Part shown: one piece after another, positions 27,309 through 36,081 of the stretch
Layout of the letters: each line of letters begins with the position of its first letter
Numbering within the stretch: the stretch's first letter is position 1
NCBI GenBank assembly: GCA_016219545.1
Contig: JACRMH010000007.1
Coordinates: 62,001 to 126,000 of the forward strand
Length of the DNA: 64,000 nt
Source of the DNA: Chloroflexota bacterium
GTDB lineage: Bacteria > Chloroflexota > Anaerolineae > Anaerolineales > Villigracilaceae
Direction: 5' to 3'
The notes under the pieces: model-generated
Seen by the model: the letters and a program-made list of their open reading frames with translations, nothing else
Told to the model about the DNA's origin: nothing
Databases searched by the model: none
Position numbers and translations under genes: made by a program

Positions 27309-28528
27309 AAAAGAATTTGTTATCTCCGTTGTATGTCAAAAAATTGAGCACAGATAATCCGCCGTATCAAACCAACGAAACCTATCAGCGTTTTGACCAG
27401 CGTAATAATTTAACGGTGGGTCGCCCAAGTTGGGATGAAGATTTCAAGCCGCTGTTACGCAAAGGGATGGAAGTGCGCGTCAAAAAAATCAAGGCGGACG
27501 TGTCAAGTTATCAGTTGAAAGATTACAGTTTGTTCGACGCGGGCGGCGTGATCACGTGGCGCAATGGCAGCGCCATCAATCATTCGAACCGCGGCTTTAC
27601 TTCCTGGTCAACGCTGGGAAGCAAACTTCCGCCTTGCGTGGAGAAGTGGCAAGGCTCTCCCGAAGAAGCGACCAAGATGGTCAAGCGTGTGGCTCGTTAT
27701 TTCGGCGCGCAGTTGGTTGGCATCACGCCTCTCAACAAAAACTATATTTACTCGCATTCTTATTGGAGCGACGGCGCGCACAAGGAAATCATTTTTGCAG
27801 ACGCGGAAAAACCCGAAGAGACCGATACGCAAATGGTCATCCCAGAGAAAATGCAATGGGTCATCATGATGGGCATCCCGATGGACATTGACATGATGGA
27901 TTACACGCCGTCGCCGCTGGGTTGCGCCGAGACGCGTATCACGTACAGCAAGATGGGTTTGATGGTGGCGGGCGTGGCGGAATTTTTGCGCGGCATCGGT
28001 TACAACGCGATTCCGTCCATCAACGATTTGGGTTTGAACGTGCCGATGGCAATTGACGCGGGCTTCGGCGAGCAAGGACGCAACGGCAAAATCGTCACGC
28101 CTGAATTTGGTCCGAGCCTGCGCTTGTGCAAAGTTGTCACCGATTTGCCGCTCGTGCGCGACACCCCGATTCGATTCGGCGTCACGGAGTTTTGCGAAGT
28201 CTGCAAAAAATGCGCGGACGAATGTCCCGCTCACGCCATCTCAACGGGCGAGCGCACCTGGGGACGCGACAGCGTCTCGTGCAGTCAGGGACATTTCACG
28301 TGGCATCTCAACAACGAAGCCTGCCGCAAATATTGGGATCTCGGCGTCGCCGCGAATTGCACCAGTTGCATCCGCGCCTGTCCGTTCACCAAACATCCTG
28401 GGCTCGTGCATGAAATTGTCCGCACGTTTGTTTCCAATCTGCCCGCCACCGATCCGTTCATGAAAAAAATGGATGACTGGTTGGGATATGGCAAAGAAAA
28501 AGATGGCGTTCGATTTTGGAATGAGTAG
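27305..28528 (+). CDS. Reductive dehalogenase-like corrinoid/4Fe-4S protein, no Tat signal
   Basis: The 407-residue protein matches the RdhA superfamily. It has the cobalamin-binding half with GFGEQGRNG and TPEFGPSLRLCKVVTDLPL, a first cluster C297xxCxxCxxxC307 and a second C340-x11-C352xxCxxxC359 set. Well-known RdhA enzymes remove halide from organohalides with corrinoid. Unlike respiratory RdhA, it lacks a Tat leader and no RdhB anchor is seen, and unlike NpRdhA-type catabolic enzymes it lacks a C-terminal reductase domain. It overlaps the 2Fe-2S subunit by 4 nt, so it is part of the molybdenum hydroxylase operon. Dehalogenation is inferred from fold only. Confidence 0.85.
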   Translation: MKKNLLSPLYVKKLSTDNPPYQTNETYQRFDQRNNLTVGRPSWDEDFKPLLRKGMEVRVKKIKADVSSYQLKDYSLFDAGGVITWRNGSAINHSNRGFTSWSTLGSKLPPCVEKWQGSPEEATKMVKRVARYFGAQLVGITPLNKNYIYSHSYWSDGAHKEIIFADAEKPEETDTQMVIPEKMQWVIMMGIPMDIDMMDYTPSPLGCAETRITYSKMGLMVAGVAEFLRGIGYNAIPSINDLGLNVPMAIDAGFGEQGRNGKIVTPEFGPSLRLCKVVTDLPLVRDTPIRFGVTEFCEVCKKCADECPAHAISTGERTWGRDSVSCSQGHFTWHLNNEACRKYWDLGVAANCTSCIRACPFTKHPGLVHEIVRTFVSNLPATDPFMKKMDDWLGYGKEKDGVRFWNE

Positions 28529-28531
28529 ATA

Positions 28532-29590
28532 ATGCGCGCAGTCGTTTTTACAGAACCCGATCATTTTGAACTGGCGGATGTGCCCGATCCCGCTTCGGGA
28601 CCTGACCTGATAACTGTTTCTGTTAAAGCGACCACGATCTGTGCGACGGATGTTAAGATCCTGCATGGCACGGTTCCCTTTGTAAAATTTCCGCACATCC
28701 CAGGTCATGAGTTTGGCGGCGAGATTGTTGAAGCCGGCGCGAATGTCAAAGGCTTACGCGTCGGTGATTTGGTCGGAGTTGAAGCGCATGTGGGATGCGG
28801 CAAATGTCCGCGTTGTTTGGAAGGGCTGTATAACCTGTGCGAGAATTATGGAAATTTAGAATCAGGTCACACGCATATCGGTTTTACCGTCGCGGGCGGA
28901 CTCGCGGAATATTGCGCCGTCCCTGCCAAAGCTGCGCATATCATGCCTGAAGGTTTGAATGCAAGTCATGCCATGTTTACAGACACGTTGGGAATTGTCC
29001 TATGGGCGTTCGAACGCGCAGGCGGCGTGAAAGGCGGCGAGACGGTTGCTATCGTTGGTCCTGGCGCGTTGGGTTTGCTGGCAGTACAAGTCGCACGCGC
29101 ATTAGGCGCGGGAAGAATCATCGTGATTGGAATCCCATCGGATGGAAAGCGGCTGGAATTGGCGCGTCGCTTGGGTGCTGATGATGTTGTCGTGGCAGAA
29201 GCAAGTCAAAGTCCCGCGCGAAGCGTGCGTGAGTTGACGAATGGTCAAGGTGTTGACCTCGTTATCGAATTTGCAGGCACATCCGACGCGGGCAAACAGT
29301 CGCTGGAAATGGCGCGGCGTGGTGGACGAGTCGTCCTGGCTGGCGCGACAAGTCCGGGGCGCGAGTTGAACGTGGATCTAAGCGTTATCGTGCGCGGACA
29401 TTTGAATGTGTTCGGTTCGGTGGCGAATCCGCAAAGCATTTCGCGGCGCGCCAACGTGATGATGCAAGAAGGGCTGGTGGATGTGACGCCGCTGATCACA
29501 CATGAGTTGCCGCTGAGCGAATTTTCGTCGGCATGGGAAATGTTTACGGAAAGAATTGGAAATCCCATTCGGATCATGATGTATCCCTAG
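28532..29590 (+). CDS. Zinc-dependent MDR alcohol dehydrogenase (1 of 3)
   Basis: The 352-residue protein is a medium-chain dehydrogenase with the catalytic zinc motif PGHEFGGEIVE, four structural-zinc Cys in CGKCPRCLEGLYNLC, and a Rossmann GPGALGLL region. It oxidises an alcohol or polyol with NAD(P). It begins 4 nt after the reductive-dehalogenase-like gene, so it is in the same unit. The set of sorbitol/threonine-like enzymes here differ in sequence, so they probably act on different intermediates rather than being redundant. Confidence 0.9.
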   Translation: MRAVVFTEPDHFELADVPDPASGPDLITVSVKATTICATDVKILHGTVPFVKFPHIPGHEFGGEIVEAGANVKGLRVGDLVGVEAHVGCGKCPRCLEGLYNLCENYGNLESGHTHIGFTVAGGLAEYCAVPAKAAHIMPEGLNASHAMFTDTLGIVLWAFERAGGVKGGETVAIVGPGALGLLAVQVARALGAGRIIVIGIPSDGKRLELARRLGADDVVVAEASQSPARSVRELTNGQGVDLVIEFAGTSDAGKQSLEMARRGGRVVLAGATSPGRELNVDLSVIVRGHLNVFGSVANPQSISRRANVMMQEGLVDVTPLITHELPLSEFSSAWEMFTERIGNPIRIMMYP

Positions 29591-29600
29591 TGGAGGGCAG

Positions 29601-30635
29601 ATGCGCGCTTTGGTGAAGACGGCAATTGGGCAGGGAAATTTGGAGTTGCGGGATGTTCCCATTCCGCAGGTGGACGCAGGCGAAGTGTTGATCCGTGTGC
29701 GCGCCTGTGGAATTTGCGGAAGCGATTTGAAAATCCAGGATGACTGGCATCCATATACGCCACCCGTTGTGATCGGACACGAGTTCGCAGGTGAGATCGT
29801 GGAAGTCGGCTTGAATGTTTCAGGTTGGGTGATGGGTGACCGTGTGGTCTCGGAACAACACGTCAAGGCTTGCGGACAATGCCGCCAGTGTTTGACGGGA
29901 CATGCATTTGCTTGCAGTGCCAAGCGTGCGCCAGGTTATTTCACGGATGGTGCATTTACGGAATTTATCAAAGTACCCGCGTGGTTGTTGCATCGCATTC
30001 CATCGAATTTGAGTTTTGTCGAGGCTGCATTTGCCGAACCTTCCGCAGTTGCAGCACATGGCGTGTTGGATCGGACAGGAATTTTCCCCGAGGATGTTGT
30101 CTTGATTTTAGGCTGCGGACCGATTGGGTTGGTATCCGCAAAAATGGCTCAGTCTGCGGGTGCTTCGAAAGTAATCATCACCGGTGTTGATCATAATGAA
30201 AAGGCACGGCTTCCAAAAGCGCGTGAATTAGGGATAGATTATGTGGTCAATGTGATGCAATCGGACTTGACTGCTTTGGTCAACGATTTGACACATGGCG
30301 AGGGTGCGGATGTTGTCATTGAGTTGTCAGGTGCTTTGCCGGCCATTGACCAATCTTTTCAACTTGCCCGCCGATTGGGTCGTGTTGGTATTATCGGACA
30401 ACCTCCAGCCGACGAAATAAAAATCCCATACCGCCAAGCCATGTTCCGCGCGTTGACAGTATCATTTAGTTACAGTTCGAAATATACGAGTTGGGAAAGA
30501 GCGCTGTCATTGTTCGAGCGTGGCGCGGTCAAGCCGTCGCAATTTATCACACACGTCTTGCCGCTGCAAGAATGGTCGCGCGGATTTGATTTGTCCCGCA
30601 GCGGCGAAGCGGTCAAGGTTGTACTTGAACCATAA
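29601..30635 (+). CDS. Zinc-dependent MDR alcohol dehydrogenase (2 of 3)
   Basis: The 344-residue protein has the same fold as its neighbour: ACGICGSD (catalytic Zn Cys), GHEFAGEIVEVG, structural-zinc Cys in ACGQCRQCLTG, and GCGPIGLV as nucleotide-binding turn. It belongs to the sorbitol/L-threonine/xylitol dehydrogenase branch. It starts 11 bp after gene 1 with GGAGGG upstream. Substrate unknown. Downstream are two palindromes before gene 3. Confidence 0.9.
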   Translation: MRALVKTAIGQGNLELRDVPIPQVDAGEVLIRVRACGICGSDLKIQDDWHPYTPPVVIGHEFAGEIVEVGLNVSGWVMGDRVVSEQHVKACGQCRQCLTGHAFACSAKRAPGYFTDGAFTEFIKVPAWLLHRIPSNLSFVEAAFAEPSAVAAHGVLDRTGIFPEDVVLILGCGPIGLVSAKMAQSAGASKVIITGVDHNEKARLPKARELGIDYVVNVMQSDLTALVNDLTHGEGADVVIELSGALPAIDQSFQLARRLGRVGIIGQPPADEIKIPYRQAMFRALTVSFSYSSKYTSWERALSLFERGAVKPSQFITHVLPLQEWSRGFDLSRSGEAVKVVLEP

Positions 30636-30641
30636 GCAATC

Positions 30642-30760
30642 GGTGGTTGAGTAGCCCGAAGCGATAGCGAAGGGCGTATCGAAACCACCAGTAACTTGTG
30701 AACGCCAAAAATGTGGTCTCAATACGAGCGAGAAAAGCACTCGCTCTACTTGATCACCAC
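30642..30760. repeat. Two palindromic repeats between alcohol dehydrogenase genes
   Basis: The first spans 30642-30689 with end arms GGTGGTT and AACCACC and an inner CCCGAAGCGATAGCGAAGGG. The second spans 30713-30760 with end arms GTGGT and ACCAC and an inner stem GAGCGAG/CTCGCTC. Both are of the intergenic dispersed type. They could end or attenuate the upstream message. Confidence 0.7.
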
Positions 30761-30787
30761 TTGAATCAAAAATAAAAAGGAGAATCC

Positions 30788-31855
30788 ATGAGCATCCCAA
30801 AAACCATGAAAGCCGCAGTGTTGTTCAACTTCGGTGATTTGCGGGTCACTGAAGTCCCCGTGCCTTCGCTGGGAGTGGGCGAGGCGCTGGTCAAGGTCCA
30901 TTCGGTTGCCATTTGCGGAAGCGACCCAGCTATCATTGCCAAAGGCTGGAAGGGCTATCCAAAACTGGGTGAATTTATTCCAGGACATGAATTCACCGGA
31001 ACGGTGGTTGCCATTGCGCCCGATGTCACTGAACTCAAGGAAGGTGACCGCGTGGCTGTTGAGCCCCACAAAGGCTGCGGTCGCTGTGAGAACTGTCTGC
31101 GCGGACTTTACACCACCTGCCTCAATTATGGCAATTACAAAAAGGGTCATCGCCATTATGGTTTCAGCACCAACGGCGGATATGCCGATTACGCAGCTTG
31201 CCATATCAACACGCTGCATAAAATTCCCGACAGCATTTCATTTGAAGAAGGCTCGATGCTCACTGGCGCAGGGACGGTCTTGTATGGCTACGATCGTATC
31301 GGATGGATTCATCCTGGTGAAACCGTTGTGGTGAGCGGACCTGGTTCGATTGGATTGATCTCCGCGCACATTGCCAAAGTTCTCGGAGCAGGACGAGTCA
31401 TCCTGACCGGAACACGCGCGGACCGCCTGGCTGTTGGCAAAAAAATGGGAGTGGACATTACCCTCAATATCAACGAAGTCAATGTTCGTGATGAGATCAT
31501 GGAACTGACGAACGGCATCGGCGCAGATATGGTTGTCGAATGCACAGGTCAACCCGCGCCCGCGGCGGAAGCGTTGGAGATCATCCGCAAGAATGGGCGT
31601 ATTTCTTACAATGGAATCTACCACGAGCAGGTCACGCTGCAACTTGATAAGATCGTCCAGTGGAATCTACTCATCACGGGACCGAAGGCCGAAGGGATGT
31701 TGAATCTCGAACGCGCAATTCCGTTGATGGCGGATGGACGCATTAATCTCAAGCCGTTGCATACACACACATTCAAACTGGATGACATCAATAAAGCGTT
31801 CGATACTTTCACAGGTCGCGTGGGCGGCGCGATCAAAGTGATTGTCCAACCATAA
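30788..31855 (+). CDS. Zinc-dependent MDR alcohol dehydrogenase (3 of 3)
   Basis: The 355-residue protein has AICGSD, PGHEFTGTVV, the structural-zinc Cys in CGRCENCLRGLYTTC, and the cofactor turn GPGSIGLI. It resembles gene 1 around the structural zinc (GLY..C.NYGN), suggesting a duplication. AAAGGAGAATCC precedes ATG 30788. It is followed 9 bp later by the creatininase-family gene, so its product is likely the input of that step or part of a sugar-acid route with the downstream kinase and aldolase; this is inference. Confidence 0.9.
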   Translation: MSIPKTMKAAVLFNFGDLRVTEVPVPSLGVGEALVKVHSVAICGSDPAIIAKGWKGYPKLGEFIPGHEFTGTVVAIAPDVTELKEGDRVAVEPHKGCGRCENCLRGLYTTCLNYGNYKKGHRHYGFSTNGGYADYAACHINTLHKIPDSISFEEGSMLTGAGTVLYGYDRIGWIHPGETVVVSGPGSIGLISAHIAKVLGAGRVILTGTRADRLAVGKKMGVDITLNINEVNVRDEIMELTNGIGADMVVECTGQPAPAAEALEIIRKNGRISYNGIYHEQVTLQLDKIVQWNLLITGPKAEGMLNLERAIPLMADGRINLKPLHTHTFKLDDINKAFDTFTGRVGGAIKVIVQP

Positions 31856-31864
31856 GGAGATAAC

Positions 31865-32842
31865 ATGAGCAAATACAATTGGCAAATTCCGCCGAGCGGC
31901 GGTCACATGGATTTACCGGATGGGATTTATTTCCAGAACATGACCATGCTGGAAGTGGAAGCGCGTTTGAAAAAGAATGACTTCATCATTATTCCCGTTG
32001 GAAGTTCGGAGGCGCACGGTCCGCACGCCTGTTATGGCGAAGATACATTCCTGGTCACGCGCATGGCGGAAGCGGTGGCGAAGCAAACGGGTTGCACGGT
32101 CTCGCAACCGATTTGGTTTGGTAGTCATCCATATCATCACATCGGAATGCCTGGCACGATTCCCGTGGATGAAGATACGTTTACAGCATATCTGAGTTCG
32201 GTCATTGCTGGATTTTGGAATGCGGGTTTCCGCAAACAAATTCTGCTTAATGGTCATGGACAGGAATATGTCATTCCAACAGCCATGCACCGCTTCGCGA
32301 AAAAATACCAGGTACCGGCTGTTTTGGTTAACCTCAATTGGTATTATGCCATCCAGCCTTTTGTGAAAGATAAGGCGCATGGTGGACCGTTCGAGACTCC
32401 CTTCGTTCATGCCGATGAAGCCGAGACATCTTTCTCGCTTGGACTCTTCCCGGAAATGATTCACATGGAAGATGCCATTGATACGGAAGGTCACGGCTTT
32501 TTGCCAGCGGGTCATGTGGACTCGGCCGCGAATGCCTATCAACGCGCCATTCCGTGGTATGGGCATGTCGGTCTCGGCACGATTGAGATCATCGGCAACC
32601 CCGAAGGCGTGGTCGGCAAAGCTACGCTTGCCAGCGCGGATAAGGCCCGCCCAGGCATTGAGGCCTTGCTTGATTACATGGTTAAACTCCATGATGACAT
32701 CATGGAAAAATTTCCCGTGGGCAAACTGCCTGACGCCAATCTTGTCACGCAGCGCTTCACGCAGGAGCAGGTGGACGAATTGATTCGCGGTCCACTACAT
32801 GGCGGCAAACATTTATATACTGTTGCCTGGCCGCCAACATAA
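31865..32842 (+). CDS. Creatininase-family amidohydrolase
   Basis: The 325-residue protein carries the metal-site signatures of the creatininase family: PVGSSEAHGPH, GEDTFL, NGHGQE and HADEAETS. Members hydrolyse cyclic amides or lactones (creatinine, mycofactocin processing, archaeal FAPy deformylase). A lactone-like role would fit its position between a polyol-type dehydrogenase and a sugar-acid kinase; an amide role would fit the two M24 creatinase-fold genes upstream. AAGGAG precedes the start. Confidence 0.87.
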   Translation: MSKYNWQIPPSGGHMDLPDGIYFQNMTMLEVEARLKKNDFIIIPVGSSEAHGPHACYGEDTFLVTRMAEAVAKQTGCTVSQPIWFGSHPYHHIGMPGTIPVDEDTFTAYLSSVIAGFWNAGFRKQILLNGHGQEYVIPTAMHRFAKKYQVPAVLVNLNWYYAIQPFVKDKAHGGPFETPFVHADEAETSFSLGLFPEMIHMEDAIDTEGHGFLPAGHVDSAANAYQRAIPWYGHVGLGTIEIIGNPEGVVGKATLASADKARPGIEALLDYMVKLHDDIMEKFPVGKLPDANLVTQRFTQEQVDELIRGPLHGGKHLYTVAWPPT

Positions 32843-32882
32843 AATCAATCTGCGTAATCTGTGAAATCTGTGGATATAACTT

Positions 32883-33878
32883 ATGACTGATATTGTTACC
32901 TTCGGCGAGACAATGATCCGCCTCTCGCCGCCCGATCACCTGAGACTTGAACAAACGAGTTCTCTCAACCTGTCTGCGGGCGGCGCAGAGTTGAATGTCG
33001 CTGCTGGCGTTGCGCGTCTCGGATTCGAATCCGCCTACGTGAGCCGACTGCCGTCGAATCCGCTGGGACGACTCATCGCAAACAAAGCCCGCGAGTTCGG
33101 CGTGGATGTGAGTCACATCGTCTGGGCGGATGGCGAGCGGGTTGGCGTTTATTTTGTTGAATATGGTGCCGAGCCACGTCCGACCCGTGTTTATTATGAT
33201 AGAAAAGATTCCGCGTTTGCTCACATCCAACCCAGTATGGTGAATTGGGATGAAGTTTTGCACGGTGTGAAATTATTTCATGTCGGTGGAATTACGCCAG
33301 CGCTAAGTGCGTCTGCATTCGCGACTCAGAAAGAAGCGATGATTGCCGCGCGCAAGGCAGGCTGTCTCGTCAGTTATGATGTCAACTATCGCGCCGCGTT
33401 GTGGCCAATCGAAGAAGCGCGCAAGGCACAACTTCCATTGATGGAGCACGTGGATATTTTGATCACCTCCCTGCCTGACCAGCCCAATATTTCTGAATTG
33501 CTTTCGGGGCTGAATGGAGATAATCCCGAAGATGTGGCGCAAAAGGTGGCGGAAAAATTTGGATTCAAGGCTGTGCTGGTGTCGATGCGAAAATCTCTTT
33601 CTGCTCAACGCGCTTCATTAACTTCTCTCGCGTTTGCTGAAAATCAAACTTACACAGATCGCCGTTATGAGGTCGAGACCATTGATCCGCTTGGTGGCGG
33701 GGATGCGTGTGTCGCTGGATTCTTAACAGGTTATCTTGAAGGCGATGTTCAACATGCCGTGAGACTGGGCAACGCATTTTCCGCTTTGCAGCAAACCGCG
33801 CCGACCGATCTTCCGTGGCCAACGCGCGCCGAAGTGGAAGCATTGATCGTCGAAGGCAAAACCAGCATGAGTCGTTGA
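32883..33878 (+). CDS. kdgK: PfkB-family sugar kinase (2-keto-3-deoxygluconate kinase type)
   Basis: The 331-residue protein is a ribokinase-fold sugar kinase. It starts MTDIVTFGETMIRLSPPDH, has the GGAELNVAAGVARLG substrate region, and the late DPLGGGDACVAGF motif in which the anion hole and catalytic Asp of DTxGAGD are kept, with Gly for Ala. With an aldolase immediately after it, 2-keto-3-deoxygluconate is the favoured substrate, giving KDPG. The start of the aldolase overlaps no bases but is adjacent. The gene follows a short stretch with the common intergenic sequence CTGCGTAATCTGTG. Confidence 0.82.
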   Translation: MTDIVTFGETMIRLSPPDHLRLEQTSSLNLSAGGAELNVAAGVARLGFESAYVSRLPSNPLGRLIANKAREFGVDVSHIVWADGERVGVYFVEYGAEPRPTRVYYDRKDSAFAHIQPSMVNWDEVLHGVKLFHVGGITPALSASAFATQKEAMIAARKAGCLVSYDVNYRAALWPIEEARKAQLPLMEHVDILITSLPDQPNISELLSGLNGDNPEDVAQKVAEKFGFKAVLVSMRKSLSAQRASLTSLAFAENQTYTDRRYEVETIDPLGGGDACVAGFLTGYLEGDVQHAVRLGNAFSALQQTAPTDLPWPTRAEVEALIVEGKTSMSR

Positions 33879-34526
33879 ATGAGATCGCATTTTGAAATCT
33901 TAAAGAAAATTTTAGATGAAAAAATAATCGCCATTGTTCGGCTGGAGAACGCGGAGTATTTTCTCGAAGTGGCACAAGCGCTGAAAGCAGGCGGCATTTC
34001 GGTCGTTGAATTTACGCTGACAACATCAGGCGCGTTGGATATGTTGAAAGAAGTCTCTGTTCGTTTCGGCGATGAAATGTTGATCGGCGCGGGAACTGTT
34101 CTCGACCCGGAAACAGCGCGCGCCGCGATCCTTGCCGGCGCGGAATTTATCGTCACGCCAACATTCAACCCCGCCACAATCGAAATGTGCAGGCGTTACG
34201 GCAAACCAATTGTGGCGGGCGCTATGACTCCCACTGAGATGTTGAACGCCTGGCAAGCGGGCGCTGATTTGGTAAAAGTTTTTCCCGTTGGCAACATTGG
34301 CGGCGTGGACTACATCAAGTCCGTGCTTGCACCTTTGCCACAGCTTAGACTCGTGCCAACTGGCGGAGTTAACATGGAGAATGCCGTGCAGTATCTAAAT
34401 GTAGGCGCGGTTGCTGTTGCTGTGGGGGGAGGTTTGGTTGACAAGAATTCAGTTAAGCGCGGTGACTGGAATTTAATCACTGCTGAAGCACAGCGTTTGG
34501 TCAAAGCAGTAATGAGTTCAACTTGA
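33879..34526 (+). CDS. eda: KDPG/KHG aldolase family
   Basis: The 215-residue protein is a class I 2-keto-3-deoxy-6-phosphogluconate aldolase: general-acid Glu in VVEFTLTT, LIGAGTVLDPETA, and the Schiff-base Lys in DLVKVFPVG, then PTGGVN. It would split KDPG into pyruvate and glyceraldehyde 3-phosphate. It begins immediately after the kinase stop. Kinase plus aldolase form the last two steps of hexonate or hexuronate breakdown, a route that yields pyruvate for the dehydrogenase at 8332-12947. Confidence 0.9.
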   Translation: MRSHFEILKKILDEKIIAIVRLENAEYFLEVAQALKAGGISVVEFTLTTSGALDMLKEVSVRFGDEMLIGAGTVLDPETARAAILAGAEFIVTPTFNPATIEMCRRYGKPIVAGAMTPTEMLNAWQAGADLVKVFPVGNIGGVDYIKSVLAPLPQLRLVPTGGVNMENAVQYLNVGAVAVAVGGGLVDKNSVKRGDWNLITAEAQRLVKAVMSST

Positions 34527-34649
34527 ACTTATTACTGCTTTATTCCTTCTTCAACTATGGGCGATTCCCCAGGATTTCCGCGAGGTGAACGGATTGGATA
34601 TCTTCACTCCTCGCAGATTTGCATTGGTGCGTGCCCATATAAAAAATTA

Positions 34650-36081
34650 GTAACAGTTCACGACTTTAATAGAAAAGTGGTGTTATAAAAGTCATGATAA
34701 CAGAAATGGTGAAGTTGAAAATGGAAGAGCAATCACGTGAAGAACTAATCACGCTGATCTATGAACTGGCAAAAGAGATCAGTGAATTGAAAGCAGAAAT
34801 TACGCGGTTGAAGCAACCACCAACAACATCACAGAACTCATCCCAACCGCCCTCGCGGGATTTCAAATCGTCTACGAAGAAGCGCAAGCGGAGCAAGAAG
34901 AAAGGCGCCAAGCCTGGACACGAAAAACAAGAACGTCAGTTGGTAGAGAACCCGAACAAGGTCATCGAAGTGTATGTAGATCATTGCGAAAACTGCCACC
35001 TCAATTTATTGGATCAAGTTCCAGTACAAGTAATACGTCGTCAGGTTACAGAACTGCCTGAGATCAAACCTGTGGTGATAGAAACCAGACAATATGAAGT
35101 GCTCTGTCCCTGTTGCAGAGCACTCCAACGCGGGAAATTACCCGAGGGCTTGGAAGCCGGGCGATACTTTGGTCCACGTTTAGAAGCGGTAGTAACAGAC
35201 CTGCACCATGAAAATCATGTTGGCTTCAAGCGGTTATTGAAGATTTGCGAAGAGTTGCTTGGCTTGACCTTGAGTGCAGGCGGGGCAGTTTCAATCGTGG
35301 AACGCGCAGGCAAAGCGGCGCAAGCAGAAGCAGAGGCGATTGGCGAGCGATTTCGCAAAAGCAAAGTGATAGGTAGTGACGAAACCAGCGCCCGTGTGCA
35401 TGGAAAGAACTGGTGGCAATGGGTCTTTGTCGGAGAGCGCTGTGAGTATCATCTGATCGAGCCAAATCGTGGATATGATGTGGTTGAAAAATTCATGAGG
35501 GAGTGCGAAGCGGAAGTTTGGGTATGCGATTGCTGGAAAGCACAATTGAATGCCCCTGCCAAAGTACATCAAATCTGTCTGGCGCATCAAATCCGGAACT
35601 TGCAAGGGCTGATGGAAAAGCGCCCACGTTTGGCTTGGGCAAGAGAAATGCAAATGCTGTTTCGCAAAGCGATACATCTCAGAAATCGGCAGGAGAAAAT
35701 GACAGCCGGTGGATACAAAAGACAAACCGCGCTGATCGAGACCCGCTTGGAGCAACTGCTTGAACGAACATTCAAAGGCTTGGGCAGAAACCTGTTGGAG
35801 CGCTATCGAAAATATCGCACTTCACTCTTCATCTTTTTACATCGCACAGATGTACCCGCTCACAATAATGCCTGCGAACGCGCTTTGCGACCGTCTGTGA
35901 TTCATCGGAAAGTTCTGGGAAGTTTCCGATCTGATTGGGGCGCTCAGGCGTATGCGGCTTTAGCCACCGTTTTAAATACTGCCAAGCGAAATGGACAGAG
36001 TGCATTTCAAAAATTAGTGCGGTTGATGGGCGCTCCCGTTTTACATTTCCTGTCACCGTCTATCTGACTGTGAACTGTTAC
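34650..36081 (+). mobile_element. IS66-family element with 8-bp target duplication
   Basis: Terminal inverted repeats GTAACAGTTCAC (34650-34661) and GTGAACTGTTAC (36070-36081) bound one transposase gene. The direct repeat AAAAATTA flanks both ends (34642-34649 and 36082-36089), the 8-bp size expected of IS66. The exact duplication and intact gene point to a recent insertion. There are no tnpA/tnpB accessory genes, as in the single-gene ISBst12-like subgroup. Confidence 0.92.
34694..36067 (+). CDS. IS66-family transposase
   Basis: The 457-residue protein has an N-terminal leucine-zipper-like coiled coil, a disordered Lys-rich stretch, a zinc-finger-type segment (CENCHL and CPCCRAL, with Cys pairs), and the DDE nuclease with the first Asp in GSDETSARVHG, a HQIRNLQG helix and the late NNACERALRPS motif holding the Glu. 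The frame is intact. It recognises the terminal repeats at 34650-34661 and 36070-36081. Start alternatives at the MITEMVKLKMEEQ ATGs differ by a few residues. Confidence 0.92.
   Translation: MITEMVKLKMEEQSREELITLIYELAKEISELKAEITRLKQPPTTSQNSSQPPSRDFKSSTKKRKRSKKKGAKPGHEKQERQLVENPNKVIEVYVDHCENCHLNLLDQVPVQVIRRQVTELPEIKPVVIETRQYEVLCPCCRALQRGKLPEGLEAGRYFGPRLEAVVTDLHHENHVGFKRLLKICEELLGLTLSAGGAVSIVERAGKAAQAEAEAIGERFRKSKVIGSDETSARVHGKNWWQWVFVGERCEYHLIEPNRGYDVVEKFMRECEAEVWVCDCWKAQLNAPAKVHQICLAHQIRNLQGLMEKRPRLAWAREMQMLFRKAIHLRNRQEKMTAGGYKRQTALIETRLEQLLERTFKGLGRNLLERYRKYRTSLFIFLHRTDVPAHNNACERALRPSVIHRKVLGSFRSDWGAQAYAALATVLNTAKRNGQSAFQKLVRLMGAPVLHFLSPSI

Noticed and set aside
30642..30760. Attachment site for an integrated element
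   Set aside because: Palindromic rather than direct repeats and no integrase nearby.
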